From positions 1 to 58,977 of the forward strand of contig JAOZJU010000002.1 of assembly GCA_029935705.1 (NCBI GenBank): a stretch of 58,977 nt of DNA, in the 5' to 3' direction. The DNA comes from Arcobacteraceae bacterium. Lineage in GTDB: Bacteria; Campylobacterota; Campylobacteria; Campylobacterales; Arcobacteraceae. This document shows, one piece after another, positions 26,741 through 36,112 of this stretch; position 1 is the stretch's first letter, and every line of letters begins with the position of its first letter. The position numbers and the translations under genes are program-made. Under the pieces are notes generated by a model that did no database searches, was not told the DNA's origin, and saw only the letters and a list, made by a program, of their open reading frames with translations.

Positions 26741-28047
26741 AAAAAGATATATCAATAGTGATATTGTCAGCAGGTGCAGGGAGCAGAATGTTATCAAAAA
26801 AAGCAAAAGTGCTTCACGAGATATCTGGCAAACCTATGTTGTATTATTCTATTTTTGAAGCTTTGAAAATATCAGATGATATAACTGTAGTGCTTTTTCA
26901 TCAAGCAAATAGAATAAAAGAAAAGATAGATGAGTATTTTAAAAATAACAATATAAAATATATCACTCAAGACCACAAAAACTATCCAGGAACTGGTGGT
27001 GCTATGATGAATTTGAAGTTTCAAACAAAAAAGTGTTTGGTATTAAATGGCGATATGCCATTGGTTCAATATAGTGAATTGGAAAAACTTATCTCAACCC
27101 AAAATGAAGTTATGACTATGTCAATATTTAAACTAAAAGATGCAAGTGGATATGGTAGAGTTAAGATAGAAGATGGAAAAGTAGTCAAGATAATAGAACA
27201 AAAAGATTGCACAAAAGAGGAGCTTGAGATAAAAGAAGCAAATGCTGGGGTATATTGTTTTGATGTAGAATTTTTAGCTCAAAATCTACCAAAACTAAAC
27301 AACAAAAATGCCCAAAAAGAGTATTATATCACAGATTTGGTAACTCTGGCGATAAAAGAAGAAAAAAATATAAAAGTAGTTGTAGTAGATGAGCAAAACT
27401 TTAAAGGAGTAAACAACAAATTGGACTTGAGTTTTGCTGAGGTTTTACACCAAAACAGAATCAAAAAGCAGTTTATGTTGCAAGGTGTAGTTATGAGACT
27501 GCCTGATACTATCTATATAGAAGATGGAGTCAAAATCATAGGTGAGTGTGTGATAGAAAATTGTGTCACAATAAAAGGCAACACAACTATACAAAACAGT
27601 CATATAGTTTCAAATAGTATTATAGAAAACTCTATTATAAAAGATAGCACCATAGGACCATATGCAAGGATAAGACCACAAAGCGATATAACAAACACTC
27701 ACATAGGAAACTTCGTGGAGATAAAAAAATCCACTTTGACAGGCACAAAAGCAGGACATCTAAGCTACATAGGCGATACAAATATAGCTCAAGGCTCAAA
27801 TATAGGAGCAGGAACTATCACATGCAACTACGATGGTTTAAACAAACACAAAACAACCATAGGGCAAAATGTATTTATAGGTAGTGGCACACAACTAATA
27901 GCACCGTTAAAGATAGAAGATGATTCTATTGTAGGAGCAGGAAGCACGATAACCAAAGATATCAAATCTGGAGAACTAGTGCTCACAAGAGCAAAAACTA
28001 AAATAGTCAAAAATTATTTTTTCAAGTTTTTTGGCAAAAAAAAGTGA
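26737..28047 (+). CDS. glmU: Bifunctional UDP-GlcNAc pyrophosphorylase / glucosamine-1-phosphate acetyltransferase
   Basis: 436 residues. The N-terminal nucleotidyltransferase has [19 protein letters not shown] and LNGDMPLV. The C-terminal left-handed beta helix (about 245-436) shows hexapeptide repeats and [33 protein letters not shown] and KHKTTIG. It makes UDP-GlcNAc for peptidoglycan and LPS. It overlaps its neighbours by four bases on both sides. Confidence 0.97.
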   Translation: MKKDISIVILSAGAGSRMLSKKAKVLHEISGKPMLYYSIFEALKISDDITVVLFHQANRIKEKIDEYFKNNNIKYITQDHKNYPGTGGAMMNLKFQTKKCLVLNGDMPLVQYSELEKLISTQNEVMTMSIFKLKDASGYGRVKIEDGKVVKIIEQKDCTKEELEIKEANAGVYCFDVEFLAQNLPKLNNKNAQKEYYITDLVTLAIKEEKNIKVVVVDEQNFKGVNNKLDLSFAEVLHQNRIKKQFMLQGVVMRLPDTIYIEDGVKIIGECVIENCVTIKGNTTIQNSHIVSNSIIENSIIKDSTIGPYARIRPQSDITNTHIGNFVEIKKSTLTGTKAGHLSYIGDTNIAQGSNIGAGTITCNYDGLNKHKTTIGQNVFIGSGTQLIAPLKIEDDSIVGAGSTITKDIKSGELVLTRAKTKIVKNYFFKFFGKKK

Positions 28048-29183
28048 AGTTTGATATAGATAATATATGTGGCAGTGCAAGAGCTGGCACAATTGTTACT
28101 AAACATAGCACCATAACAACTCCAGTATTTATGCCTGTAGGCACACAAGCTACAGTGAAGGCACTTGATGGTATAGATATGACCAATTTAGGAGCAAAAA
28201 TCATTTTGGCAAATACATACCACTTATACCTTCGTCCAAAATCTACTACGATTCGTAAAGCTGGAGGCATTCATAAGTTTGCTAACTATCCTTATAGTTT
28301 TTTAACCGATAGTGGTGGTTTTCAAGCTTTTAGTCTGGGCAAATTGCAAAAAAACTCAGTCAAACAAAATGAGCACGGCATAGAGTTTCGCTCTCATATA
28401 GATGGTAGCAAACATATCTTTACTCCTACATCTGTCTTAGATACCCAATACGACATACGAAGCGATATTATGATGGTGCTTGATGATTTAGTAGCTTTAC
28501 CAAACAGCAAAAAGAGGATAGAACTATCTGTAAATAGAACTACAAAATGGGCGAAGCAGTCTATATTGTATCACCAACAACAGCAAAAAAAAGGAATAGG
28601 GTTAGATCAAAATATATTTGCAATAATTCAAGGTGGCACAGATAAAAGTTTAAGAACCAAAAGTGCGAAAGAGCTTTGTAGTTTAGATGGTTTTGATGGT
28701 TTTGCAATAGGCGGGCTTAGTGTAGGGGAAGCAAACGATATTATGTATGATATTGTTTCTCATACTACACAATATATGCCATCAAATAAACCAAGATACC
28801 TCATGGGTGTAGGCACTCCTGCTGATTTGATATCTTGTATAGATAGAGGAGTTGATATGTTTGATTGTGTTATGCCCACAAGAAATGCAAGAAATGGCAC
28901 ATTGTTTACAAAATATGGCAGGATAAATATAAGAAACTCAACATATATTGATGATTTTACTGCTATTGAAGATGATTGTTCGTGTTATTGTTGTGTCAAT
29001 TTCACAAAAGCATACTTAAACCATCTATACAAAACAAAGGAACTTATATATTTTAGGTTAGCAACTATTCACAATATCCACTATTATCTACAGCTTATGC
29101 GACAAGCAAGATCAGCTATCATAGAAGATAGATGGCAGGAGTTTAAGCAGAAGTTTTTTTATGATATAAACTTAAGAAAATAA
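28044..29183 (+). CDS. tgt: Queuine/preQ1 tRNA-ribosyltransferase
   Basis: 379 residues. It starts at GTG 28044 inside the glmU stop (GTGA). Motifs include the catalytic Asp89 in [34 protein letters not shown] (second catalytic Asp) and the zinc site CSCYCC...H near 313-340. It exchanges guanine 34 for preQ1 in GUN-anticodon tRNAs. Confidence 0.97.
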   Translation: MKFDIDNICGSARAGTIVTKHSTITTPVFMPVGTQATVKALDGIDMTNLGAKIILANTYHLYLRPKSTTIRKAGGIHKFANYPYSFLTDSGGFQAFSLGKLQKNSVKQNEHGIEFRSHIDGSKHIFTPTSVLDTQYDIRSDIMMVLDDLVALPNSKKRIELSVNRTTKWAKQSILYHQQQQKKGIGLDQNIFAIIQGGTDKSLRTKSAKELCSLDGFDGFAIGGLSVGEANDIMYDIVSHTTQYMPSNKPRYLMGVGTPADLISCIDRGVDMFDCVMPTRNARNGTLFTKYGRINIRNSTYIDDFTAIEDDCSCYCCVNFTKAYLNHLYKTKELIYFRLATIHNIHYYLQLMRQARSAIIEDRWQEFKQKFFYDINLRK

Positions 29184-29214
29184 CAAACTTTTTGTATCAA
29201 GATATAGGTTTTGT

Positions 29215-29246
29215 AAGCTTTACTTAACTACTACTTAGTGAAGCTT
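29215..29246. terminator. Hairpin between convergent tgt and AsmA-like gene
   Basis: AAGCTTTACTTA (29215-29226) pairs with TTAGTGAAGCTT (29235-29246) with one G-T pair and one mismatch. The right arm includes the last codons of the minus-strand gene. It likely ends transcription of one or both converging genes. Confidence 0.45.
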
Positions 29247-31705
29247 ATGTTAGGGTTGTCAAGTTTGCCTTTGATATATGTCTTTAGAAATATCTCTTGA
29301 GTTTCACCTAAAAATATCTTGTTTATGATTGGCAAACTAGATATAATATTTGATATATCTTTCAAAAATATTACTCTAATATCTCCATCTATTTTTCTCT
29401 TTTGAAAGTCTAGGTCCATTTTGCCTTTAAAGTTAAAATCTCCACCTCTTGTGTATATTTGTGGCAAACTAAGATACTCTTTTTTTAGATCATATTTGAA
29501 CTTGATTTTGCCATAACTTGCTTTGTAGCCATTAAATACTGTATCACCTTGAATTATATTAAACACAGTTGGAATAGCGAGTAAAGGATTGATAAGATAT
29601 ACAGAACTATTTACAAGAGACATAAGGCTACTTAAAGTAGCAAAATCCACAAATATAGTATCTTTTACTATCACATCGCCTGTAAATATAGAGATATTTT
29701 TATCTATACTCTGTCCATATATATCTATTCGACCCTCTTCTATAAAATTGCCAATACCTACTATGGTGTTGACAAAAACATCACTGCCGTTGTTTAGATT
29801 AAATACAACTTTGTTATCTTTTTTGACAAAGTTGACTATATTTCGAAAAAACTTTGACCTAAAACTAAAACTATCTTTATCTATGATGATAAGATAATCA
29901 GTCGATAAAAATGCCTTTTTTTCATCAAAAATTATGTTTGAATACTCCCCGGTGATTGTTATCTTTTTTGTCACTTTGCCATCGCCACCTGTTTGAATTC
30001 GCCTTTTATCTATATCTACATTTTTTATTTTGATATCTATATTTTTCTCATCTATATCTATAGATATATTTTTGTTTTTACTATTTATGGTTATTTTGTC
30101 GCCTTTTATCTTGCCAAATAGTCTTAAGCTGTTTATCATCAATGGGCTTTCGTGTTTGTAGATATCTAAACTAAACTTCATATCTGTAGCAGATTTAAAC
30201 TCCAATAACATATCCCCTTCTTGGATACCATACTGCTTTAGAAGGTCGCTGTTGTTTTTAAATTTATTTAGATTTTTTATATATATATTTGCCACTCCAT
30301 CTTTAAGATGAAGATCTGTATATAGTTTATCAAGCGATATCTTAAGATCATTTTTAAAATCTATCTTTATACCTGTAGGCCAATTGTAAATATCCAGCAG
30401 ATATCCATCGCCACTTTTTAACACAAAGCTATCTATATATAATTTGCCTGTTATTTTTTTTGTTTTTGTATCTATGGTAATATTGTCAATATCAAATAGT
30501 AGTTTTTTGTCAAACAGTTTGCTATCTTTTGTTTTTATACTTATAAGGTTATTTTCCAAAACAACAGTCCCATTTGTTATAAACATATCCATACCAGATA
30601 GATTAAAGTTTGAATTTGTTATTTTAAATTTGCCTTTTGTGTTTATCTTGCTTGTTTTTAAGTTGATATCTAAAACAAGAGTTGATATAGTTTTTCCATC
30701 TTTTTGAATTAGAGGCAGTTTGATATCGTAAGATGCCAATATGCGGTTTATATTTTTATCCAACAGTGATGTGGAGTTTAGATAAAGTGTAAGTTTTATA
30801 GGTTTTTTATTTGATAAGTTGCTTATATATAACTTGGATTTGTATAGTGGGTTTGATCCATATTTAGCTTTCCCCAAAGCAAACCTAAGCTCACCATCGC
30901 TATAATACAATATAGCTTTTGGTGAGTTTATAGAGTCAAGATCGTTTTTAAATTTGATTTTGATATCTTTTATATCTATCTTTGCTTTTAAGCTCTCTAT
31001 TATAAATTGATTGTCAGGAACATAATATTTAAAAGTCAATGTGTTAGCTTTGTATTTTCCTTTGATATTTTTATAGATCCAGACCTCTATGCTCTCATCT
31101 AGTTTGACAAAATCTTGCACAAACTTTAAGTCTCGTAAATCACCGCTTGTTATATTGAAAGTTGCATAATCATCTAAATAATCCATATTGATGAAAAATA
31201 GATAATCTTTGTAGTTTATATCTAAAATAGTATTTATCTTATTTTTAGAACTATCATACTCAATGAGACCTGATATTTGTAGATGCTGTTTTGGAACTTT
31301 AAGATTTTTTATATCTATTGTATATTTTTTTTCTCTCTTTTTTGTGATTGTATCTACTTCAAACTGCTCTGACTTGATAGATATCTTATTTTTTGATACA
31401 TCTATATTGAACTTTTGTTCGTTTATAGTTAGCTCGTTTAAAGTTATGTATTGAATATAATCAAACCAATGAAGCTGTGGTAAAAGTTTGTGATTTATTA
31501 GATCAAATGTTTCTTTTAGATTAAACTTTTTGTTGTCGTCGTTGGTTTTTATTTTGAGCTTATCTATTTGTATAATGAGTTTCTTATCAAGTTTTAGATA
31601 TAATCCTTCTATATTTATATTTTGATTCTCATATGAGTTGATTGAGATACCAAAAAACACAATATAGACATAAACAAACAGGAGAGTAAAAACAGTGACA
31701 GACAA
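29231..31705 (-). CDS. AsmA/YhdP-like (DUF3971) large envelope protein
   Basis: 824 residues. One N-terminal membrane helix (TVFTLLFVYVYIVFFGI) leads into a very long beta-rich region. The C-terminal segment FATLSSLMSLVNSSVYLINPLLAIPTVF...KIKFKYDLKKEYLSL...GDFNFKGKMDLDFQKRKIDGDI is typical of the AsmA-like C-terminal domain. Such proteins are thought to move phospholipid between membranes. The apparent start is a TTG at 31705 with a weak TAAG upstream; it overlaps the divergent mltG start. Confidence 0.75.
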   Translation of the reverse strand: MSVTVFTLLFVYVYIVFFGISINSYENQNINIEGLYLKLDKKLIIQIDKLKIKTNDDNKKFNLKETFDLINHKLLPQLHWFDYIQYITLNELTINEQKFNIDVSKNKISIKSEQFEVDTITKKREKKYTIDIKNLKVPKQHLQISGLIEYDSSKNKINTILDINYKDYLFFINMDYLDDYATFNITSGDLRDLKFVQDFVKLDESIEVWIYKNIKGKYKANTLTFKYYVPDNQFIIESLKAKIDIKDIKIKFKNDLDSINSPKAILYYSDGELRFALGKAKYGSNPLYKSKLYISNLSNKKPIKLTLYLNSTSLLDKNINRILASYDIKLPLIQKDGKTISTLVLDINLKTSKINTKGKFKITNSNFNLSGMDMFITNGTVVLENNLISIKTKDSKLFDKKLLFDIDNITIDTKTKKITGKLYIDSFVLKSGDGYLLDIYNWPTGIKIDFKNDLKISLDKLYTDLHLKDGVANIYIKNLNKFKNNSDLLKQYGIQEGDMLLEFKSATDMKFSLDIYKHESPLMINSLRLFGKIKGDKITINSKNKNISIDIDEKNIDIKIKNVDIDKRRIQTGGDGKVTKKITITGEYSNIIFDEKKAFLSTDYLIIIDKDSFSFRSKFFRNIVNFVKKDNKVVFNLNNGSDVFVNTIVGIGNFIEEGRIDIYGQSIDKNISIFTGDVIVKDTIFVDFATLSSLMSLVNSSVYLINPLLAIPTVFNIIQGDTVFNGYKASYGKIKFKYDLKKEYLSLPQIYTRGGDFNFKGKMDLDFQKRKIDGDIRVIFLKDISNIISSLPIINKIFLGETQEIFLKTYIKGKLDNPNISFTK

Positions 31706-32666
31706 ACTTAAAATTAGTTTTTTGATACAAGAGTTCCTTTACATAGTCATAGTTACGGTACTTTTTTATTTTTCATCTGTTATTTACACAAACAAAGTGA
31801 TACAGATACCATCTGGTTCTGTCAATTATATCATATCTTATTTAACCCAAAAGCAACAACCATTAAATTTATTGGATAATATCGCCTTAAGGTTGATGGG
31901 TTCTCCTCAAAAAGGATGGATAGATATAGGAGCTTATGAGTTATCAAGACTTGATTATCTTCATAAGCTCACTACATCAAAAGCACCTACAACAACAGTA
32001 ACACTTATTCCAGGAGAAACATACTACTTTTTTTTAAAAGAGATAGCATCTAAGCTTAATTTGTCGTTTGAGAAACTAAAATTAGCTTACGATAAACAAA
32101 AAATTGCAAAAGATGGAAATATATTAGCAGATAGTTACAACATACCACACGGTGCTAGTGAAGATAGAGTTATCTTTTTTTTGATAGAACACTCAAAAAA
32201 AAGATATGAAAAATTTAGCCAAAAGATATTTAGTGATTTTAACCAAAAAAATTGGTACAGATACATAACCATAGCCTCTATCATTCAAAAAGAGTCTGCA
32301 TCTATAAAAGAGATGCCAATAGTATCAAGTGTGATACACAATAGGCTAAAAATAGGTATGCCACTACAGATGGACGGCACTTTAAACTATGGTGAGTTTT
32401 CACATAAAGTAATAACCCCACATATGATAAGGACAGATAGTTCAAGCTACAATACCTATAAAAACAAAGGCATACCAACTGATCCTATATGTGCTGTAAG
32501 TTTAGAAGCGATAAAAGCAGCGATCAAACCAGCAAACACAAAGTTTTTGTATTTTGTCAAGATAAAAAATCAAAACAAACACAAATTTACAACAACTCAC
32601 AAACAGCACAAACAAAGAATAGAAAAAAACAGAAAAATAAAAGATCTGTATAAAAATATCAAATAA
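31695..32666 (+). CDS. mltG: Endolytic murein transglycosylase MltG
   Basis: 323 residues, starting at GTG 31695 with AGGAGAG eight bases upstream. One N-terminal helix (about 15-33) is followed by a LysM-like region (LIPGETYYFFLKEIASKL) and the YceG catalytic domain with IASIIQKESAS (Glu catalytic), VSSVIHNRL, MPLQMDGTLNY and YNTYKNKGIPTDPICAVSLEAI. It cuts nascent peptidoglycan at the membrane. The start overlaps the divergent AsmA-like gene by 11 bases. Confidence 0.96.
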   Translation: MTDKLKISFLIQEFLYIVIVTVLFYFSSVIYTNKVIQIPSGSVNYIISYLTQKQQPLNLLDNIALRLMGSPQKGWIDIGAYELSRLDYLHKLTTSKAPTTTVTLIPGETYYFFLKEIASKLNLSFEKLKLAYDKQKIAKDGNILADSYNIPHGASEDRVIFFLIEHSKKRYEKFSQKIFSDFNQKNWYRYITIASIIQKESASIKEMPIVSSVIHNRLKIGMPLQMDGTLNYGEFSHKVITPHMIRTDSSSYNTYKNKGIPTDPICAVSLEAIKAAIKPANTKFLYFVKIKNQNKHKFTTTHKQHKQRIEKNRKIKDLYKNIK

Positions 32667-32749
32667 TTCAAAGTGACAACAAATATACAAGCAAATATAT
32701 AGAAAATACCCAAAATAGATTCGATGAGGTTCCCTTAAGCAAAATAAGA

Positions 32750-32755
32750 TATAAT
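32750..32755 (+). promoter_or_regulatory. Predicted -10 box for secG
   Basis: TATAAT 28 bases upstream of the secG ATG, with CAAGGAATAAA as ribosome binding site. It probably drives secG-frr-pyrE and the downstream genes. Confidence 0.55.
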
Positions 32756-32783
32756 AAGAAAAATAATTTCAACAAGGAATAAA

Positions 32784-33143
32784 ATGATATCTACACTTTT
32801 TATCATGCAGTTTGTATTAACAGTGGTTTTAACAATAGCAGTTTTGCTTCAAAAAAGTTCAAGCATAGGTTTGGGAGCTTATAGCGGAAGCAACGAATCT
32901 GTATTTGGAGCAAAAGGCCCTGCTAGTTTTTTGACAAAGTTTACATTTGTCATAGGTATATTGTTTGTAGTTAATACTATAACACTGGGCTATCTGTACA
33001 ATCAACAAACACTTCAAAGTGCTGTTGATACATTGGATGAAAAAAGCCTAATACCACAAACAAATGAACAACCAAGCCCGACAAAAGCTCCACAAGCTCC
33101 AAAGAGTGAGACAACTGTTCCTGTGACACCACCAGCAAAATAA
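32784..33143 (+). CDS. secG: Preprotein translocase subunit SecG
   Basis: 119 residues with two membrane helices (about 4-22 and 51-71) and the SecG-type loop QKSSSIGLGAYSGSNESVFGAKGPASFL between them. A Pro/Thr/Ala-rich tail follows. It is part of the SecYEG channel. Good ribosome binding site (AAGGA). Confidence 0.95.
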   Translation: MISTLFIMQFVLTVVLTIAVLLQKSSSIGLGAYSGSNESVFGAKGPASFLTKFTFVIGILFVVNTITLGYLYNQQTLQSAVDTLDEKSLIPQTNEQPSPTKAPQAPKSETTVPVTPPAK

Positions 33144-33153
33144 GGAGTAAGTG

Positions 33154-33711
33154 ATGTTAGATGATATATATGATGACACAAAACAACATATGGATGGTTC
33201 AATTGAAGCACTCAAAAGAGAGTATCGCTCACTAAGAACTGGTAAAGTAGAGCCAAGTGTATTGGACAATATCACTATAGATTATTATGGTACAGATACT
33301 AAACTATCGCAAGTGGCTACTATATTGTCAAGCGATGCTACTACTATCAATATCTCTCCTTGGGAGAAAAACCTGCTTAAAGATATAGAACAAGCAATAT
33401 CAGCTGGCAACATAGGTGTAACACCAAACAACAATGGCGAGTCTATTCAGCTGTTTTTTCCACCTATGACAGTAGAACAAAGACAAATATCAGCTAAAGA
33501 AGCTAAAGCTATGACAGATGGTGCTAAAGTCTCTATAAGAAATATAAGAAAACACTCAAATGATATGATAAAAAAACTTTTAAAAGATAAAGATATCACA
33601 GAAGATGAATCAAAAAAAGCACATGATGAGATACAAAAAATCACAGATAGTTACTCACATAAAGTAGATGAGATGCTCAAAACAAAAGAGACAGAGATAC
33701 TAAAAGTTTGA
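33154..33711 (+). CDS. frr: Ribosome recycling factor
   Basis: 185 residues, the family's standard length, from the ATG at 33154. AAGGAG lies six bases upstream, which favours this ATG over the GTG one codon before. Motifs include [27 protein letters not shown], then [15 protein letters not shown] and [16 protein letters not shown]. It splits post-termination ribosomes with EF-G. Confidence 0.97.
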   Translation: MLDDIYDDTKQHMDGSIEALKREYRSLRTGKVEPSVLDNITIDYYGTDTKLSQVATILSSDATTINISPWEKNLLKDIEQAISAGNIGVTPNNNGESIQLFFPPMTVEQRQISAKEAKAMTDGAKVSIRNIRKHSNDMIKKLLKDKDITEDESKKAHDEIQKITDSYSHKVDEMLKTKETEILKV

Positions 33712-34322
33712 TAGATATTAGACAAATATACCAACAGAACAATGCTCTACTTCAAGGACATTTTCTTTTAAGCAGTGGCAAGCATTCAAGAGTCTATTTG
33801 CAAAGTGCAAAGGTGTTAGAGGATCCAAAAACTGCCACTTTGTTAGCAAATAGACTATCCAAACAGATCACAGATAGCGGGTTGGTTGTTGATACAGTTT
33901 GTTCGCCAGCTTTGGGTGGAATTATAGCTGGATATGCCTTGTCTGTAGCTCTTGGAGTGCGATTTATCTTTGCTGAACGAGTAGATAAAAAGATGACAAT
34001 AAGACGAGGGTTTGATATAAAACAAAACGAACGAGTGCTTATATGTGAAGATATTATCACAACTGGTGGTTCTGCTATGGAAGCTGCAGATGAAGTTATA
34101 AAAATGGGAGGCAAAATCGTAGGGTTTGGGGCATTGGCAAATCGTGGATTTTGTCAAAGAGTCAACAGCAATCACAAAGCTCAAAAAAACTGCGCTTTGC
34201 CTCAAGATATCCCATTGTTTGCATTGGAGGATTTTGTATTTGAGATATATGACAAAGATGATTGCCCTATGTGCAAAGAGGGCAAAACAAAAGCGATAAA
34301 GCCAGGAAGTAGAGGAAACTAA
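33708..34322 (+). CDS. pyrE: Orotate phosphoribosyltransferase
   Basis: 204 residues, starting at TTG 33708 inside the frr stop (TTGA). It has [14 protein letters not shown] near the N-terminus, [14 protein letters not shown] and the PRPP-binding loop [19 protein letters not shown]. The C-terminus has two Cys (DCPMC) as in the longer PyrE type. It converts orotate and PRPP to OMP. Confidence 0.96.
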   Translation: MIDIRQIYQQNNALLQGHFLLSSGKHSRVYLQSAKVLEDPKTATLLANRLSKQITDSGLVVDTVCSPALGGIIAGYALSVALGVRFIFAERVDKKMTIRRGFDIKQNERVLICEDIITTGGSAMEAADEVIKMGGKIVGFGALANRGFCQRVNSNHKAQKNCALPQDIPLFALEDFVFEIYDKDDCPMCKEGKTKAIKPGSRGN

Positions 34323-34323
34323 T

Positions 34324-34740
34324 TTGGAACCTACAAAACCAAAGGTTCTCGTGACTACTCGCATAAAAGCATTTGTCACTGATATGTTTATGATTATGAT
34401 GCCTATTATGTATATCACCACATATATAATCCTCTCTGGTAAAGATGAGTTCCAAACAAGTCAATTATCAAGATGGCTTACTGCTTTGGTTTTTGGTGCA
34501 ATAGTGGTGATATTTTTAAAACTAAAAGGTCAAACTCCTGGTCTAAAAGCTTATGATATAAAAGTGGTCAACACCAAAACACAAAAAAATCCTACTTATA
34601 TCCAAGCTACAAATCGATATCTTGTATTTATTATTTGTGCGGCACTTATAGCTCCACTATTTTATATATTTTTCAACAAAAACAACTTAACTATATGGGA
34701 TATATTATCAAACACAGTCGTGATAAAATACCCAAATTAG
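34324..34740 (+). CDS. RDD-family membrane protein
   Basis: 138 residues, starting at TTG 34324 just after pyrE. RIKAFVTDMFMIMMPIMYITTY is the RDD signature with Arg-Asp. A second helix (ALVFGAIVVIFLKLKGQTPGLKAYDIKVV) and a third complete the domain. Some RDD proteins are implicated in ion exchange. The gene overlaps the next one by about 46 bases. Confidence 0.8.
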   Translation: MEPTKPKVLVTTRIKAFVTDMFMIMMPIMYITTYIILSGKDEFQTSQLSRWLTALVFGAIVVIFLKLKGQTPGLKAYDIKVVNTKTQKNPTYIQATNRYLVFIICAALIAPLFYIFFNKNNLTIWDILSNTVVIKYPN

Positions 34741-35825
34741 GTTTTATAAACTTAAGCGGGTTTTATTTTTGGTATTTTGCAGCTATTGGGGTCTATGTCA
34801 TATTTTTCCCAAAACTACTCTTTGATATAGGATACAAACCAGTTCAAATAGGTGTCATCATGGCGACAGCTCCACTTATGAGGTTTATCTCTCCTTTTTT
34901 CTTTTTAAAACATATTAAATTGGATAAAACTATATTTAAACTCTCACTATATACGACGGTTCTCTCTTTGGTGTTGTTTTATATCACTATAGATCATTTT
35001 TGGTTTTTAGTATTGAACAATGTCTTGCTTGGATTGGCATTTAGCTTGACTTTGCCATATGTGGAGGTGATAGCTATATCGTATCTGGGCAAACAAAGAT
35101 ATGGCAAAAGTAGGCTTTATGGTTCTGTTGGATTTTTGTCGGTTGCTCTTATATTGCCAAAACTATCAAATATAAGTTATATTAGTTTAGACTTTTTTCT
35201 TTTGAGTGGTTTTTGGACACTTGTTTTTGGATTGTTTGTGATAAAACTTGAAAACACAAATAAAAATTCAAACGATACTATCACAGAAACTTTTTCTATG
35301 AGACGATATATTTGGTTTTGGATTAGTCTCTTTTTTATGCAAATAAGTATGGGAGGGTTTTATAACTTTTTTACCATATATGAGACAAATGCTGGTTTTT
35401 CTTTGGAAATAGTCAGCTATCTTTGGGCATTTGGGGTGTTTTGTGAGATGATTATGTTGTATTTTCAAGCACCAATACTCAAAAACAATCTTGTGCTTAT
35501 CATCAAGATATCTATCTTTGTGACTATATTAAGATGGCTAATACTTTATATCTACCCACAAAATCTTACACTATTGTACCTATCTCAAGCTATTCATGCT
35601 TTTAGTTTTAGTTTGTATCATACTGCTGTGGTGATATTTTTGTATCAAATATACAAAAATAAAAAATTGGCTCAGCAGTTTATGTTTGGTGTTGCTTATG
35701 GTTTGGGTGGATTTGTAGGAGCTATTACATCTGGGTGGTTTTATGGTGAATATCTATTTTTGTATTGTGCTGTTGTAGCTATGGTGGCATTGGTGTTATT
35801 GTATCAAAATGGTGGTCACGATTAG
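34695..35825 (+). CDS. MFS transporter (MFS_1-like)
   Basis: About 376 residues from ATG 34695. An earlier ATG at 34635 would overlap RDD by 106 bases and add 20 residues unlike the family. About 11-12 membrane helices; it starts GFINLSGFYFWYFAAIGVYVIFFPKLLFDIGY, close to the 3-phenylpropionate-permease-like MFS group. Substrate unknown. The last 16 bases, including the stop, lie within the antisense tRNA-Val gene. Confidence 0.82.
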   Translation: MGYIIKHSRDKIPKLGFINLSGFYFWYFAAIGVYVIFFPKLLFDIGYKPVQIGVIMATAPLMRFISPFFFLKHIKLDKTIFKLSLYTTVLSLVLFYITIDHFWFLVLNNVLLGLAFSLTLPYVEVIAISYLGKQRYGKSRLYGSVGFLSVALILPKLSNISYISLDFFLLSGFWTLVFGLFVIKLENTNKNSNDTITETFSMRRYIWFWISLFFMQISMGGFYNFFTIYETNAGFSLEIVSYLWAFGVFCEMIMLYFQAPILKNNLVLIIKISIFVTILRWLILYIYPQNLTLLYLSQAIHAFSFSLYHTAVVIFLYQIYKNKKLAQQFMFGVAYGLGGFVGAITSGWFYGEYLFLYCAVVAMVALVLLYQNGGHD

Positions 35826-35884
35826 AGTTGAACTAACGACTTCTACAATGTCAATGTAGCACTCTACCACTGAGTTACGCGACC
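35810..35884 (-). tRNA. tRNA-Val (anticodon GAC)
   Basis: 75 bases including an encoded CCA. The acceptor stem GGTCGCG pairs with CGTGACC (one G-T). The D arm is ACTC...GAGT, the anticodon arm CTACA-TTGACAT-TGTAG with anticodon GAC, and the T arm GTTAG-TTCAACT-CTAAT. Its 3' end overlaps the stop codon of the opposite-strand MFS gene by 16 bases. Confidence 0.95.
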
Positions 35885-35961
35885 GTTGAGCTATTTTATC
35901 ATATTATCCTTAAGCATAAGTGTAAAATAGTATTGAAAAGTTAAGAGTTCAGTCCTTGTTT

Positions 35962-36054
35962 TTATATTTTATCACTCTTTGCTATTTTATTACTACACCC
36001 AATTGTTATAAAAGATAAAATAACTATTAAAAATAGTTTTAATGGTTTGTTCAT
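35962..36054 (-). CDS. Very small lipoprotein (30 residues)
   Basis: 30 residues from ATG 36054 with AAAGGA seven bases upstream. It reads MNKPLKLFLIVILSFITIGC then NKIAKSDKI after Ser21. A basic start, a hydrophobic stretch and Cys20 in a lipobox-like ITIGC make a complete lipoprotein signal, leaving a mature peptide of about 11 residues. It lies between polA and tRNA-Val on the same strand. Small lipoproteins of this size act as envelope assembly factors in other bacteria (for example LptM), but no family is recognised. Confidence 0.55.
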   Translation of the reverse strand: MNKPLKLFLIVILSFITIGCSNKIAKSDKI

Positions 36055-36112
36055 ATATTATTCCTTTGAATTAGATTATCATATGAATCTTAAAAGCATC
36101 TCAAAACAAAAG

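Noticed and set aside
33855-34421. 188-codon minus-strand frame opposite pyrE and the RDD gene
   Set aside because: It overlaps two well supported plus-strand genes and has no recognisable domain.
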